45,400 bases of DNA from Nemertoderma westbladi (GCA_032718475.1 JAUCBJ010008429.1:1-45400); one strand, 5' to 3'. Positions 9,832-18,813 are shown, counted from the stretch's first letter. Notes: generated from the sequence alone by a model not told the origin. Made by a program: numbers and translations.

Positions 9832-11690
9832 ATGAATGAGGTTCTTGCCTCTGAGGCGGCAGATCACTGTGAGGGCTATACTGCCTTCACAGAAGCAGTT
9901 AAGTTAGCAGTTGCAGAAACAGTTCCGGTATACCCTCGAAACAGGAAAAGGGCCCCCTGGACTGACAACAATATTCAGAAGTGCCGAAATGACCTCTATA
10001 AGGCGCAGAAAGAGTCCCGACTCAAACAGACTACAGCGGCCAAGAATACAGTTAGGGCTGCATCTAGGTCCCTGAACAGGCAGTACTCTGTTAACAGGTT
10101 GATGCCATCAATGATTCTGACGACTGCAGGCAATCATCCCGGGCATGGAAATCGATCAACTTGCTTATTGGGCGGAAAAGCCAACCAACCATCAAGGTTA
10201 AGGCTGAATCACCAGCCGATCGCCTTAATGGTTGGAAGGCCCACTTTGAAAAGCTCCTTAATAATGACAGGGTATTCCCTGATAACTTTATAGAAGTAAA
10301 AGTGTCTGAGTCTGTACTCCCAGATATTCCCATTGGCGATATCTCCTTTGCAGAAGTGAAGGCTACTGCAAAGAGCATTAAGACCAATCGTGCCAGTGGA
10401 GTAGATGGTGTTCCCCCTGAGGTCTTTAAAATACCTGAGTGTTTAAAGCTATCTATCCCATCATAGTAGACACATGTACCGAACAACAAGAGTCCCACAA
10501 GAAATGAAAACAAATAAGTTGGTGCCAGTTCTTTTCGGGGAATCTCATTGATCTCGATTGCTGCAAAGCTATACAATAGAATTCTATTAAATCGCATCAA
10601 GGATCCCATTGAGAAACTGCTCCGTGGAAATAAGAATGGGTTCCGTAAAGGTCGTGGGACCATGGAGCCCATTTTGGCACTTAGAAGGATAATTGAAGAG
10701 TTATCAAAAAAAGAAAGACAGGCATCTGGCTGTTATCTTTGTTGATTTCTTCAAGGCCTTTGATTCAGTCTCTCGCTCACGTATGTTCAGCATACTTTCA
10801 TTATGTTGGATTCCTGATGAAATTATTGCAGCAATCAGATCAATATACGATGGTTCGACATTTGTGTCTACAGTTGACGGTGACACATAACCATTTTGAA
10901 GTGTTATGGGGCGTCCTCCAGGGAGACACACACCATTCTTGTTCATATTTGTGGTTCACTAAGTTCTACGCATGTCCTTAGATCATCATAATGATGATGG
11001 GGTGATGATAACTCCTCCTACTGGCTCCAGAAGTCGAGGAAATCCTGCCAAGTACCTAACTGATCTAGACTTTGCTGATGACTTAGGAGTGCTCTCAGAA
11101 TCACTAGAGGGAGCCCAACGGCTGCTCAGCTCATTAGAACATGCTGCTTCTAGTGTTGGTCTTTTTATTAACTCCAGAAAGGTTACCTGGGATCATGGAT
11201 CCGGAAGTCAGGTGAGGACCTTCGAATACGCAAGGGAAAGTCATGGGCAGCCTTGAATGGGCTTTCCAGGATGTGGAAGTCACCGAGAATTAATCGGAAA
11301 CTTAAGGTGCGATTATTAAGAGCAGCAGTAGTTCCAGTACTCCTCTATGAGAGTGCATGCTGGGCTCTAACTGCTGAGGACACCAAATCTCTGGATGGCA
11401 CATTCACAAGAATGCTACGCCGGGTTCATTATGTCAAGTACAATGCACACATCTCCAACCAGACACTATTTAACATTGGAGGTGTCTCATTGGTTCCCCC
11501 AAGCTTGTCACTAGAACAAAATCGCCTCCGCTTAGCAGGACATTGCTTTCGCCGTGAGGACCAGCCAGTGCATAATCTTGTAATTTGGCATTCTCATGGA
11601 GTGAATAAGCATGGTGGACAGCCCATGACTTTCTTCAGGCGCAACTTAAAGGACACGGGCCTTGAAGATGCGGATGATCTAGATGTCATG
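9832..11690 (+). pseudogene. LINE reverse transcriptase and C-terminal domain, frame-broken
   Basis: RT motifs appear in order across several frames: the linker WKAHFEKLLNN (about 10233), SGVDGVPPEVFK (about 10395), RNRILLNRI-like residues (about 10575, NRILLNRI), GFRKGRGTMEPI (about 10640), the motif-A aspartate in FVDFFKAFDSVSR (about 10738-10778), FADD in place of YADD (about 11070) and the C-terminal LLRAAVVPVLLYES to RREDQPVHN block (11310-11575). At least four frame changes separate them. Confidence 0.82.
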
Positions 11691-11695
11691 GTACC

Positions 11696-11900
11696 AAGTG
11701 AGGATGCATCCTTCCATAAACTAAGTGAGGGTGTGTCCTTCCATAAACCAAGTGAGGGTGTGTCCTTCCATACACCGAGTGAGGGTGTGTCCTTCCATAC
11801 ACCGAGTGAGGGTGTGTCCTTCCATACACCAAGTGAGGGTGTGTCAAGTGAGGGTGTATCCTTCCATACACCAAGTGAGGTTGGTGTCTTTCCATACACC
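11696..11900 (+). repeat. 27-bp minisatellite inside the LINE reading frame
   Basis: About seven and a half units of 27 bp (AAGTGAGGGTGTGTCCTTCC plus seven more bases). One partial unit of 15 bp sits at 11831-11845. Because 27 is a multiple of three, the LINE frame reads through them as the nonapeptide PSEGVSFHT repeated. The related LINE copy at 42378 has no such array at the same place and reads straight on. The same AAGTGAGGGTGTA word occurs in this LINE's 5' region at about 8609. Confidence 0.9.
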
Positions 11901-11940
11901 GAATGTGGTCTTCAGGTGCCAGGAGAGGTCTGATTTCCAG

Positions 11941-12322
11941 ATGGTATCCAATTTTTATAGAGTTACGTACGTTTGTCTCAGCCTTCCGAACTTCTATGAT
12001 TTTTTTGCTGCTCTCTATCTATGACCAAAGTACTGGAAATCGTCAAGTTAGCTTATTTTATATATTTTTTGTAAATTCATCTGTATCTCCCAAGAAACCT
12101 GGCGTTTCTTGGGAAAAACCGATATTTCGTGACTGTTCCTAAAATTTAATTATGAATTTCATTTAGTTTATATCGGTTATGGGAAACTGTTGTATAAGAA
12201 TAATTATTATACAACAGTTTCCCATAATTACCATAATCTTAATTATTAAGAAACAGGTTCCACATTCTTCACGTAATATTTCCGTAGAATTTTAAGGACG
12301 CGAAATATTATTGGTTGTTTAG
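11941..12322. other. Presumed ZSWIM8 intron segment with a hairpin
   Basis: No coding exon is visible. The segment ends in the acceptor TTGGTTGTTTAG at 12311-12322. It contains the perfect hairpin listed separately. Confidence 0.45.
12177..12227. repeat. Perfect 21-bp inverted repeat with 9-nt loop
   Basis: The arms 12177-12197 and 12207-12227 are exact reverse complements (TTATGGGAAACTGTTGTATA and so on), separated by GAATAATTA. The stem is AT-rich and too short for a typical pre-miRNA. It may be a small MITE or fold-back. Confidence 0.85.
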
Positions 12323-12550
12323 GAGTTTGATATAGATTCCAACAATGGGCGACCAACGCAACACGATTGCAATCTACAGCTGTCCCAGTGTGGGCCTGCT
12401 AGCCAATCAGTGGAACCGCAGCTGATCCCACCAATGGAATCGCAACACCCTCCAGTTATTCGGCCAATAGAACCCCAACATATACCAGGAATTCCCCCGT
12501 TTCCGAACTTCAATATTCCCTCACAGGATCTCCAGTCATTACAGTATCAT
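12323..12550 (+). CDS. ZSWIM8: ZSWIM8 exon A (partial gene; earlier exons not in view)
   Basis: First visible exon of a ZSWIM8-like gene. ZSWIM8 is the substrate receptor of a Cullin-3 ubiquitin ligase that degrades Argonaute during target-directed microRNA decay. This exon begins after the acceptor TTGGTTGTTTAG and ends before donor GTAAGT. It is 228 bp, phase 0 at both ends, and encodes 76 residues that are Pro/Gln-rich and poorly conserved (PPVIRPIEPQHIPGIPPF). Its identity rests on the clean splice sites and on joining in frame to the conserved downstream exons. The SWIM zinc finger and BC/Cul boxes would lie upstream and are not in this window. Confidence 0.7.
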
Positions 12551-12772
12551 GTAAGTATATCATGTACATAATTATGTTATCATACAGTATAATAAATAAT
12601 TAAGCATATTTTCTGCCCTGTTTTACCTATCAATATATTGCCTACTAAATTACCCAATCAATCCCACCCAACTATCTATCTGGTATACATACATACATAC
12701 AGTCCGGCCGCCAAGTCTCATCCTTCATGTTAGAATGACGTCATTATTATTGTTCCCTTTGTTTTTGATTAG

Positions 12773-12928
12773 ACTTCTCTCGAGTACGTTCAGCAACAGA
12801 TGCACAATCACGTTCAGCAGAGTTTATATGACCAATTGGGGCAGCCGGCCCCGTCTATAGTTGCAGCCAATCAGCATCCCGTATGGCCGGGTGGATATGC
12901 CTCTACAGCGCCCACCCAATCGCAGCAG
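12773..12928 (+). CDS. ZSWIM8: ZSWIM8 exon B
   Basis: 156 bp, phase 0 to 0, between acceptor TTTTTGATTAG and donor GTAAAA. It encodes 52 Gln-rich residues (TSLEYVQQQMHNHVQQSLYD to TAPTQSQQ), a low-complexity stretch like that preceding the conserved C-terminal domain of ZSWIM8. The reading frame continues directly from exon A and into exon C. Confidence 0.72.
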
Positions 12929-13087
12929 GTAAAACTATCTTATGGCTTTCCTATATTACAGTAGGTATTGTTATTAATGTGATAGGCAATGGGAAATAAA
13001 TGCAAATAAAATAAAGGCTATCAATTGCCTGAACAATGAATACATCCCACAGTGTTTACAAATCTGGCCCCATCAAAGGAGAGTTCT

Positions 13088-13346
13088 AAGGCGCCGGGTG
13101 ATTGGTTATCATCACACTTCACCCTAAGGCGTGCGGTGATTGGTTATCATCACACTTCACCCTAAGGCGTGCGGTGATTGGTTATCATCACACTTCACCC
13201 TAAGGCGTGCGGTGATTGGTTATCATCACACTTCACCCTAAGGCGTGCGGTGATTGGTTATCATCACACTTCACCCTAAGGCGTGCGGTGATTGGTTATC
13301 ATCACGCTTCACCCTAAGGCGTGCGGTGATTGGTTATCATCACATT
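13088..13346. repeat. 38-bp minisatellite with a CCAAT-type word in each unit
   Basis: About 6.8 near-identical 38-bp units (AAGGCGTGCGGTGATTGGTT and so on) lie in the intron between exons B and C. Each unit contains GTGATTGG and ATCATCAC, so part of it folds on itself, and ATTGG is an inverted CCAAT box. The first unit differs (GCGCCGGGTG); the others differ by one or two bases. Confidence 0.93.
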
Positions 13347-13613
13347 CCATCATCCGTTAGTTATACTAGACCAACTGTTAGCCGATAGATTAATTTTGCT
13401 AAAAATCATATTGATGAAGTTTGAAGTTATAACGTTTTTCGTTTGAAAATTTTTGTTTTGATTTGATGAAATGGATGTAAAGTTAATGTACATATTTCCA
13501 AAACTTTATTTTATCAGACAAAATATCACCTTTAAGGAAAACGCTTAAAGCAACTGAGAGGTCTACTTTGAAGTACCGTAAGGAATTCAGATATTTAAAC
13601 TCCTATTATGACA

Positions 13614-13734
13614 CAGTCAAGGTTGAAAGCCTGGGTTGGGCTAGACTGCAGTATTTAAGAGGGGGTATGGGGGGGCCCCATACCCCCTCTTAAATACTGC
13701 AGTCTAGCCCAACCCAGGCTTTCAACCTTGACTG
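13614..13734. repeat. Perfect 59-bp palindrome made from a SINE body
   Basis: The arms 13614-13672 and 13676-13734 are exact reverse complements around a GGG spacer. The right arm continues on the plus strand (to about 13830) as sequence homologous to the body of the SINE at 42076-42359, read from its minus strand (CTGCAG-CTAGCCCAACC, then GAACCAAGG, then ATGGTGGTGAACAGG). The palindrome is therefore a SINE fragment facing its own inverted copy. Confidence 0.92.
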
Positions 13735-13830
13735 GGTGATAAATGGGAACCAAGGTATTGGGAAAGAGTGTGGAAGGCTTTACCCCGATCACACCGATGG
13801 TGGTGAACAGGCATTCATTGTCTTTATGGA
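13676..13830 (+). mobile_element. SINE body fragment
   Basis: Collinear with the minus strand of 42230-42100. Shared blocks include CTAGCCCAACCC, GGCTTTCA, GAACCAAGG and ATGGTGGTGAACAGG. The tRNA-related head is missing here; head-like copies lie just downstream at 13944-14040 and 14165-14265. Confidence 0.7.
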
Positions 13831-13943
13831 CCTAATAGTTTACAGTTGAATTTTTTAACTTATTTGACTCATTTACTCTAGTCATTATTGGTGTTATGGG
13901 TGAATGAGTGGTTTCATGTTATTATAAATTTTTGATTGGGCAC

Positions 13944-14040
13944 AGCTTGTGCAAAGTCGGCAATGACGTCCAGGTGGGATCGAACTGGTAACCTCCTAAT
14001 TGGAAGTCTGATGGTCTAACCATACAGCTAGCGGCTCAGG
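13944..14040 (-). mobile_element. tRNA-derived SINE head (minus)
   Basis: The minus strand reads GAGCCGCTAGCTGTATGGTT (A-box region), CCAATTAGGAGG, then the B box CAGTTCGATCCCACC. It is inverted with respect to the similar segment at 14165-14265, the pair sharing CCACCTGGACGTCATTGCCG. It is not a working tRNA: the arms do not pair and the CCA/anticodon geometry is absent. Confidence 0.65.
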
Positions 14041-14164
14041 TAAAAGATAGACCTGGAAATACTATCTGATACCTTGTATGTCCGCAATTTACCTCCTCAT
14101 GGCCTCCCATCTGTCAATACCATCATATGCTGCCACTTTTGTCAACCCTACCTGACTTCGCCTT

Positions 14165-14265
14165 CTTAGAGCGTCATACTTCCAACCCGGATGTTACCAG
14201 TTCAATCCCACCTGGACGTCATTGCCGACTTTGCAAAAGCTGTGCCCAACAAAAAGTTATAATTG
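14165..14265 (+). mobile_element. tRNA-derived SINE head (plus), partner of an inverted pair
   Basis: Plus strand has ACTTCCAA, a B-box-like AGTTCAATCCCACC and CTGGACGTCATTGCCGACTT, mirroring 13944-14010 on the opposite strand. The pair could form an imperfect hairpin of about 70 bp in the ZSWIM8 pre-mRNA. Confidence 0.65.
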
Positions 14266-14311
14266 ACTCTAGTTGGTAGTGGTACTCCAGTATTCCAATT
14301 ACTTCCTTTAG

Positions 14312-14477
14312 ATGAGCGCCTACGAGCAATATTTAATGTCGGCGTATAGAACTGGGATCCTCGCGTTGGAGACATTGGCTCGACGGAATCAGGACGAGCG
14401 ACCGCAGCTTAAGTTTGCTAAGAACCCGCCCTACGCCGAAAACGTTAAGTGGTTGATGGAGATTGCTAATAAATTGG
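14312..14477 (+). CDS. ZSWIM8: ZSWIM8 exon C (start of conserved C-terminal domain)
   Basis: 166 bp between acceptor ACTTCCTTTAG and donor GTTAGT; phase 0 in, phase 1 out. It encodes MSAYEQYLMSAYRTGILALE, then TLARRNQDERP, then NPPYAENVKWLMEIANKLG, which matches the ZSWIM8 family pattern (YL-AAYR-GMLA-E, NPPY-EDVKWLL-LA-KLG). The final glycine codon is split and completed by the exon at 32459. The donor is TTGG|GTTAGT and is the apparent seed of the adjoining minisatellite. The intron that follows is about 18 kb because of the BEL/Pao insertion. Confidence 0.9.
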
Positions 14478-14793
14478 GTTAGTTTGCTAAACCGAACCAC
14501 TTAATTTAGTTAGTTTGGCAAAGCCGAACCACACACTACATTAGGTTAGTTTGCCATCTAGGCCAATAAATTATGTTAGTTTGTCATCTGTACCAATAAA
14601 TATATTAGTTTTCCATCTGGGCCAATAAATTATGTTAGCTTGCAATTTGGGCCTATAAATTAGGTTAGTTTGCCATCTGGGCTATTAAATTAGGTTAGTT
14701 TGCCATCTGGGCTATTAAATTAGGTTAGTTTGCCATCTGGGCTATTAGATTAGATTAGTTTGCCATCTGGGCTATTAAATTAGATTAGTTTGC
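14478..14793 (+). repeat. 30-bp minisatellite, left part (splice-donor derived)
   Basis: Units of about 30 bp (consensus pieces GGGCTATTAAATTAGGTTAG and TTTGCCATCT). The first units are degenerate and grade out of the true exon C donor; the last ones are nearly uniform. The array is interrupted at GATGGC/GCCATC by the BEL/Pao block and resumes at 31538. Confidence 0.93.
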
Positions 14794-16881
14794 CATCGTA
14801 CTCACCGGTGGGGGGCGGAATCTCGGTTTCTGACGGGGTATCTTACTCCTGGAGTTGCTCTCTATTCCGTCCAACTTGGCGAGACTCTGTTTTGAAAACA
14901 TCGAGTCATTCATGGCTTCGGAGATATCGTCCAGGAATGCCGACATTTCAAGGAAGCTAGGATCTCGATCTGGATGTCTGCGCCGGAGATCTACGCATTT
15001 ATAAGCCCACTTACTTTGTAGCCATCCGGGGAACTTCCGGGCGATCTGTCGGAGGTTTAGAATGTTGTTCACCTGGTCCTCCTTATTCAAGGGTTTCAGA
15101 GTATAGTAGGCATCCTTCATAGAGTCGGAGAATTCCTGGATGTTCTGTGGGTCCCCTAGTGATCCCGCGTCCTGTATCAGTCTCTCTAGAGTTTTATTAA
15201 TTATAGTTCCGGTATTTCCGTATCTTTTATCTAGAGTTTTCCATGCGTCATAGTATGCCTCATGAGAACCTCCCTCAAAACACGCAATAATTCGGCGTGG
15301 TTTGTCACCCAGGTATTGCGATAAATATACCAATTTCTGTGCGTCGGCTATGTCCGTTGATCCAATCTGCGCAAAGAACTGTTTCTTGAATCTGAGGTAA
15401 TCGACGGGATCTCCTTCGAATGTGCGGATCTCCATCTTGGGCATGGCAAGGCGGTTTTCCAACGCCCGGATAATACCGACATCGTCTGAACTGGAGTGAC
15501 TCGGAGGGTTATAGTTATTGGCACTCACTCCCATACTCGATGGATCAATGATAGATGGAGTTTTAATGATGACGCGACTACGGGTTTGTGGTGTGGATGT
15601 AAATGGGTTGTTGGATCGGGGAGTGGCGTCCCGTTCCGAGTCCCTTTCAGGCTCGTACTTGGGTACACTCGTTGTCGTGGGGTTGGATGGGAAACACGGT
15701 TCCTCATTTTTCAGCGTAACCGGTGGGGGATGGAACACCGGTGCTTGTGCCGATAACGTAGACTGTATGATAGGCGGGATCTCGGGTTTCGGAAGTTTTG
15801 CCGCTGTTGGTGTAAATGACTTCTCTAACTCCGGTACCGGGATTGGTTCATATTCCTGATCTATTTCCCTTTCCCAGTCCTCGTATAGTTGGATATCTCG
15901 TTCTATAAGTGCGGCTTCATATTCCGCGAGTTTCGCAATATCCGCATTCTTTTTGTGGATGAGAATCGCTTGGGCCTCGGCGTGTTGTTTACGCATTTCT
16001 GCTTCCCATTTACGTTGTTCGATCTCTTGTTTGGCTTCTCGTTCACGTTGTTCAGCTTCCTGTTTGGCCTCTCGTTCACGTTGTTCAGCTTCCTGTTTGG
16101 CCTCTCGTTCATGTTGTTCAGCCTCCCTTTTGGCCTCTCGTTCACGTTGTTCAGCCTCCCTTTTGGCCTCTCGTTCACGTTGTTCAGCCTCCTGTCTATG
16201 TTGTTCGGCCCGCCGTTCGACCTCTTGTTCGGCCTCCCGCTTTTGCATTTCGGCGGCTAATATGTCTTGCTCGGTTTGCAGTTGAACGTACTCATCTTCC
16301 ATCCGAGCTTTGAGGGCTAATGCCTTCTGTTCTCGTAGCTGATCTCGGAGTGGCGGCCCCCCTTGAGAACTGCGCGCTGAGCCGGATATCTCGCTCCTAG
16401 CGCTGGAGCGCTGGTGTCTTGAGGACCCCGTTTTCTTTCGATGAATTGTGGTCCTGGTATTGGAGGTTCGCACCGATTCTGCGTCTGTTCTTTCAGCTCT
16501 CTTGTAGTACTGTTCTTCGTAGCCTCTCACGAGGCTAAGGGTCCTCCGGTGTTGTTTGCGGAATTCGTCTAGGCGTGCAACGTGTTCTTCCAATTTGGGA
16601 TAATTTACCTGGTCGGTGGCGGGGATGAGTTCTTGGTACGCCTGTATCATTCTCTCATATCTTTGTAAGATATTTCGGATACTCTGAAGCTGAGTTTGTA
16701 TCTCGTTGAGGGGGGTTTCGACTCCCTTGAGTTGTTTCTCTATACGTTGGTAGGCTCGAGTGACTCCGCCTTTGAGAGCACCTAGTCGACGAGCCATGTT
16801 CTTGATGTTCGGTACCTCGTCGGTTTCGGAGTCTGTGTGGTGATCCATCTCATCGGTATCGGATACGTTATTTGTCGTCAT
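14785..16881 (-). pseudogene. gag: BEL/Pao gag, copy A, truncated
   Basis: An open frame of 698 codons from ATG 16881 that ends artificially in the minisatellite. Features: an acidic N-terminus, a predicted coiled coil with repeated (Q/R)EREAK-EAE decapeptides at about residues 225-300, a Pro-rich linker, then a DUF1759-like capsid region (FEGDPVDYLRFKKQF) to PPPVSTMA. The normal continuation into zinc knuckles and protease is lost at 14793, where gag meets the repeat over the shared word GATGGC. It has no stop where copy B has one. Confidence 0.85.
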
Positions 16882-17069
16882 TGTAGCGCCTCGTCGATAG
16901 CTAGATAGGCGATGTCGTAAAACAGTTCCTCGTAGGTATTGTACTCAGCTTGGACCACCCGAACGGTAATCCTGAATCGTCCGACGTTCGTTCCTTGTAC
17001 TTCAACCTCGACGTGCCAGATTCCTGGCTCAACTTGGATTATATCAATGGGTGTGATCGATACTTCCAT
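16878..17069 (-). CDS. 63-residue ORF upstream of gag, copy A
   Basis: A small intact frame from 17069 to 16878 (starts MEVSITPIDI, ends AIDEALQ). Its stop codon overlaps the gag start as ATGA, so a terminating ribosome could restart at gag. It is acidic, with beta-strand-like alternation (WHVEVEVQGTNVGRFRITV). It is preserved in both copies; the one difference noted (16968) falls in the ORF and gives valine here where copy B has isoleucine. I do not recognise a family. Confidence 0.6.
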   Translation of the reverse strand: MEVSITPIDIIQVEPGIWHVEVEVQGTNVGRFRITVRVVQAEYNTYEELFYDIAYLAIDEALQ

Positions 17070-17230
17070 TCCCTGTTAACAACTCTCCAAATATGTGATC
17101 TGCCGACTACGAGTTGGTTAGATCGAGTTTGTTGATTAATTAAACCACGACTTAGTCTTAACTCAAATACCAGAGTTACCTCGTAGTGGGTGCTGGCAAG
17201 CACGTAGAGAGTTTTGAAGAGTATTTGTAG

Positions 17231-17248
17231 GATTCTCAACTTCCACCA
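17231..17248 (-). promoter_or_regulatory. Candidate primer-binding site, copy A
   Basis: The minus strand reads TGGTGGAAGTTGAGAATC two bases after an LTR end in CA. The leading TGG would pair with a tRNA CCA tail. The donor tRNA is not identified. The placement also fixes the inner LTR boundary, so both stand or fall together. Confidence 0.5.
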
Positions 17249-17250
17249 GT

Positions 17251-18813
17251 TGAAGTTGGCCGCGTTTTATTCTCAATTTTGACACCCTGTCAAAATTGAC
17301 CGAATTATTCTCAATCTTGTTGCCGTTATCCCGACACCAGGGGGGGAAAAACGCCGATGCTGGAGGCGGGGCTTTACAGACCACGGAGTCCCGGCCAGTC
17401 ACCGGATATTGATTGTGGAGAAGGAGGAATTTCTTAGATGCAGGATTGCGGTTGAGAAAAAGCTGCATTGGTTGGATATATTCTTTAATGTAGTTAACCC
17501 TGTTACAATCCTGATTGAGAATAATTTTGGGCTTCCCCAAATCAATATACACCAAATATTCACAATAATTATACACGACAATATAAATCCCTACAGTATA
17601 TTATTTAATTACCCACTGTTCGCTCAGATTTTAGCCTAACTAATGTTCCCCAGATTTTCCCTCGGTCCTAGTCTTGATGCCGTAGTGTCGGTGTCGGTCG
17701 ACCCTGTCGCGTGTCCGTTCCACCCCTCCCGAAACCCGAAGGGATCAATCATCGAGAACCAGCACGGCTTGGCTAAGGGTCGGTCCAGTCGGTAGACTCT
17801 GTCGCGTATCCGTACCACCCCTCTCGAACCCCGAAGGGATCGGTCATCGAGAACCAGTACGGCTTGGCTAGGAGTCTGTCGTGTCGGTGGACCCGTTCGC
17901 GTGTCCGTCCCACCCCTCACGAACCCCGAAGGGGACAATCATCGAGAACCAGTACGGCTTGGCTAGGGGTCCGTCGGTTCATCGCAGAAACCCAACCACC
18001 TAGGCTTTCCGAGTCCCTTTCAGGCTCGTAGTCGCTTCGGCAGCCGAGAAACTGCTCCGAACAGTCGGTAGGCCGGTAGAGTCCAGTCCTTTGTCTTTCG
18101 ACCCCGTCGCGTGTCCGTCCCACCCCTCACGAACCCCGAAGGGAACGATCATCGAGAACCAGTACGGCTTGGCTAAGGGATCTGTCGTCGGTCCCGTCGC
18201 AAATCCCTGGTACAAGCAGCCGGCGTTCCGATGTCCTTTTCAGGCTCGTAATAACTGCTGTTGACCAGAGACCGCTAAGGGCAGTCCTCGTCAAACCCTT
18301 CCTCTGTTAGTCGGTAGACCCTTTCGCGTGTCCGTCCCACCCCTCACGAACCCCGAAGGGAACGATCATCGAGAACCAGTACAGCTTGGCTAGGGGTCTG
18401 TCGTGTCGTTTCCCGTCACAAGTCCCTGACACAAGCAGCTGGCGTTCCAATGTCCTTTTCAGGCTCGTAATAACTGCTGTTGGCCAGGGACCGCTAAGGG
18501 CAGTCCTTGTCCTTTAGGCCTGGCGCATTACCAAATCCACCTCTACAGGCAGCAGGAAGTTGGCCAGGGCCTAATAGTAATCAGGCTAACCTGAATACTG
18601 CTTGAATTTTCCATCCCCCCTTGGCCCTTATAAACATGAAATTAGTCCCGTACCCTGTAAGTCGCCCCAAAGTTCGCCCATAAATCGCCCCCAGTTTATA
18701 GAATGTGCCCAAAACCCATGGTCCCGCACCCAGTAGTAATATCGGAATAATCATTTTAAATTAATACAAAAAATATTCAACTCGCGTTATAAAAAGTTGA
18801 AATACCGCGAACA
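17251..18813 (-). repeat. 3' LTR of the BEL/Pao element
   Basis: Starts TGTTCGCGG after a G-rich polypurine tract and ends CTTCA before the candidate primer-binding site (TG...CA), about 1563 bp. A TATAA lies about 25 bases in. Five internal copies of a roughly 80-bp unit (ATCATCGAGAACCAGTACGG core) occur near 17748, 17843, 17938, 18148 and 18366. About six substitutions separate it from the 5' LTR. The inner boundary is inferred; the outer one is supported by comparing the two copies. Confidence 0.72.

Larger units (their letters stand above)
8581..11940 (+). mobile_element. APE-type LINE, near full-length but broken
   Basis: One plus-strand element: a 5' untranslated part (8581-8836), an apurinic endonuclease domain, a reverse transcriptase, and the C-terminal domain common to many invertebrate LINEs of this type (the KSLDGTFTRMLRRVH and LRLAGHCFRREDQPVHN region). 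Coding frames change at least five times and contain stops, so the copy is dead. Relatives of the same family lie at 42378-43425 (plus), 39298-39390 (plus) and 44255-44350 (minus). It lies upstream of the first visible ZSWIM8 exon. I could not decide between RTE-like and I-like clades. Confidence 0.82.

Noticed and set aside
13980-14040. A tRNA gene
   Set aside because: A and B box-like sequence is present, but the stems do not pair and the segment is repeated in inverted form nearby; it is a SINE head.
15889-16285. Plus-strand frames rich in repeated FTLFS or CSASCLAS words over gag (also 28614-29010)
   Set aside because: They are the antisense shadow of the coiled-coil repeats in the BEL/Pao gag.
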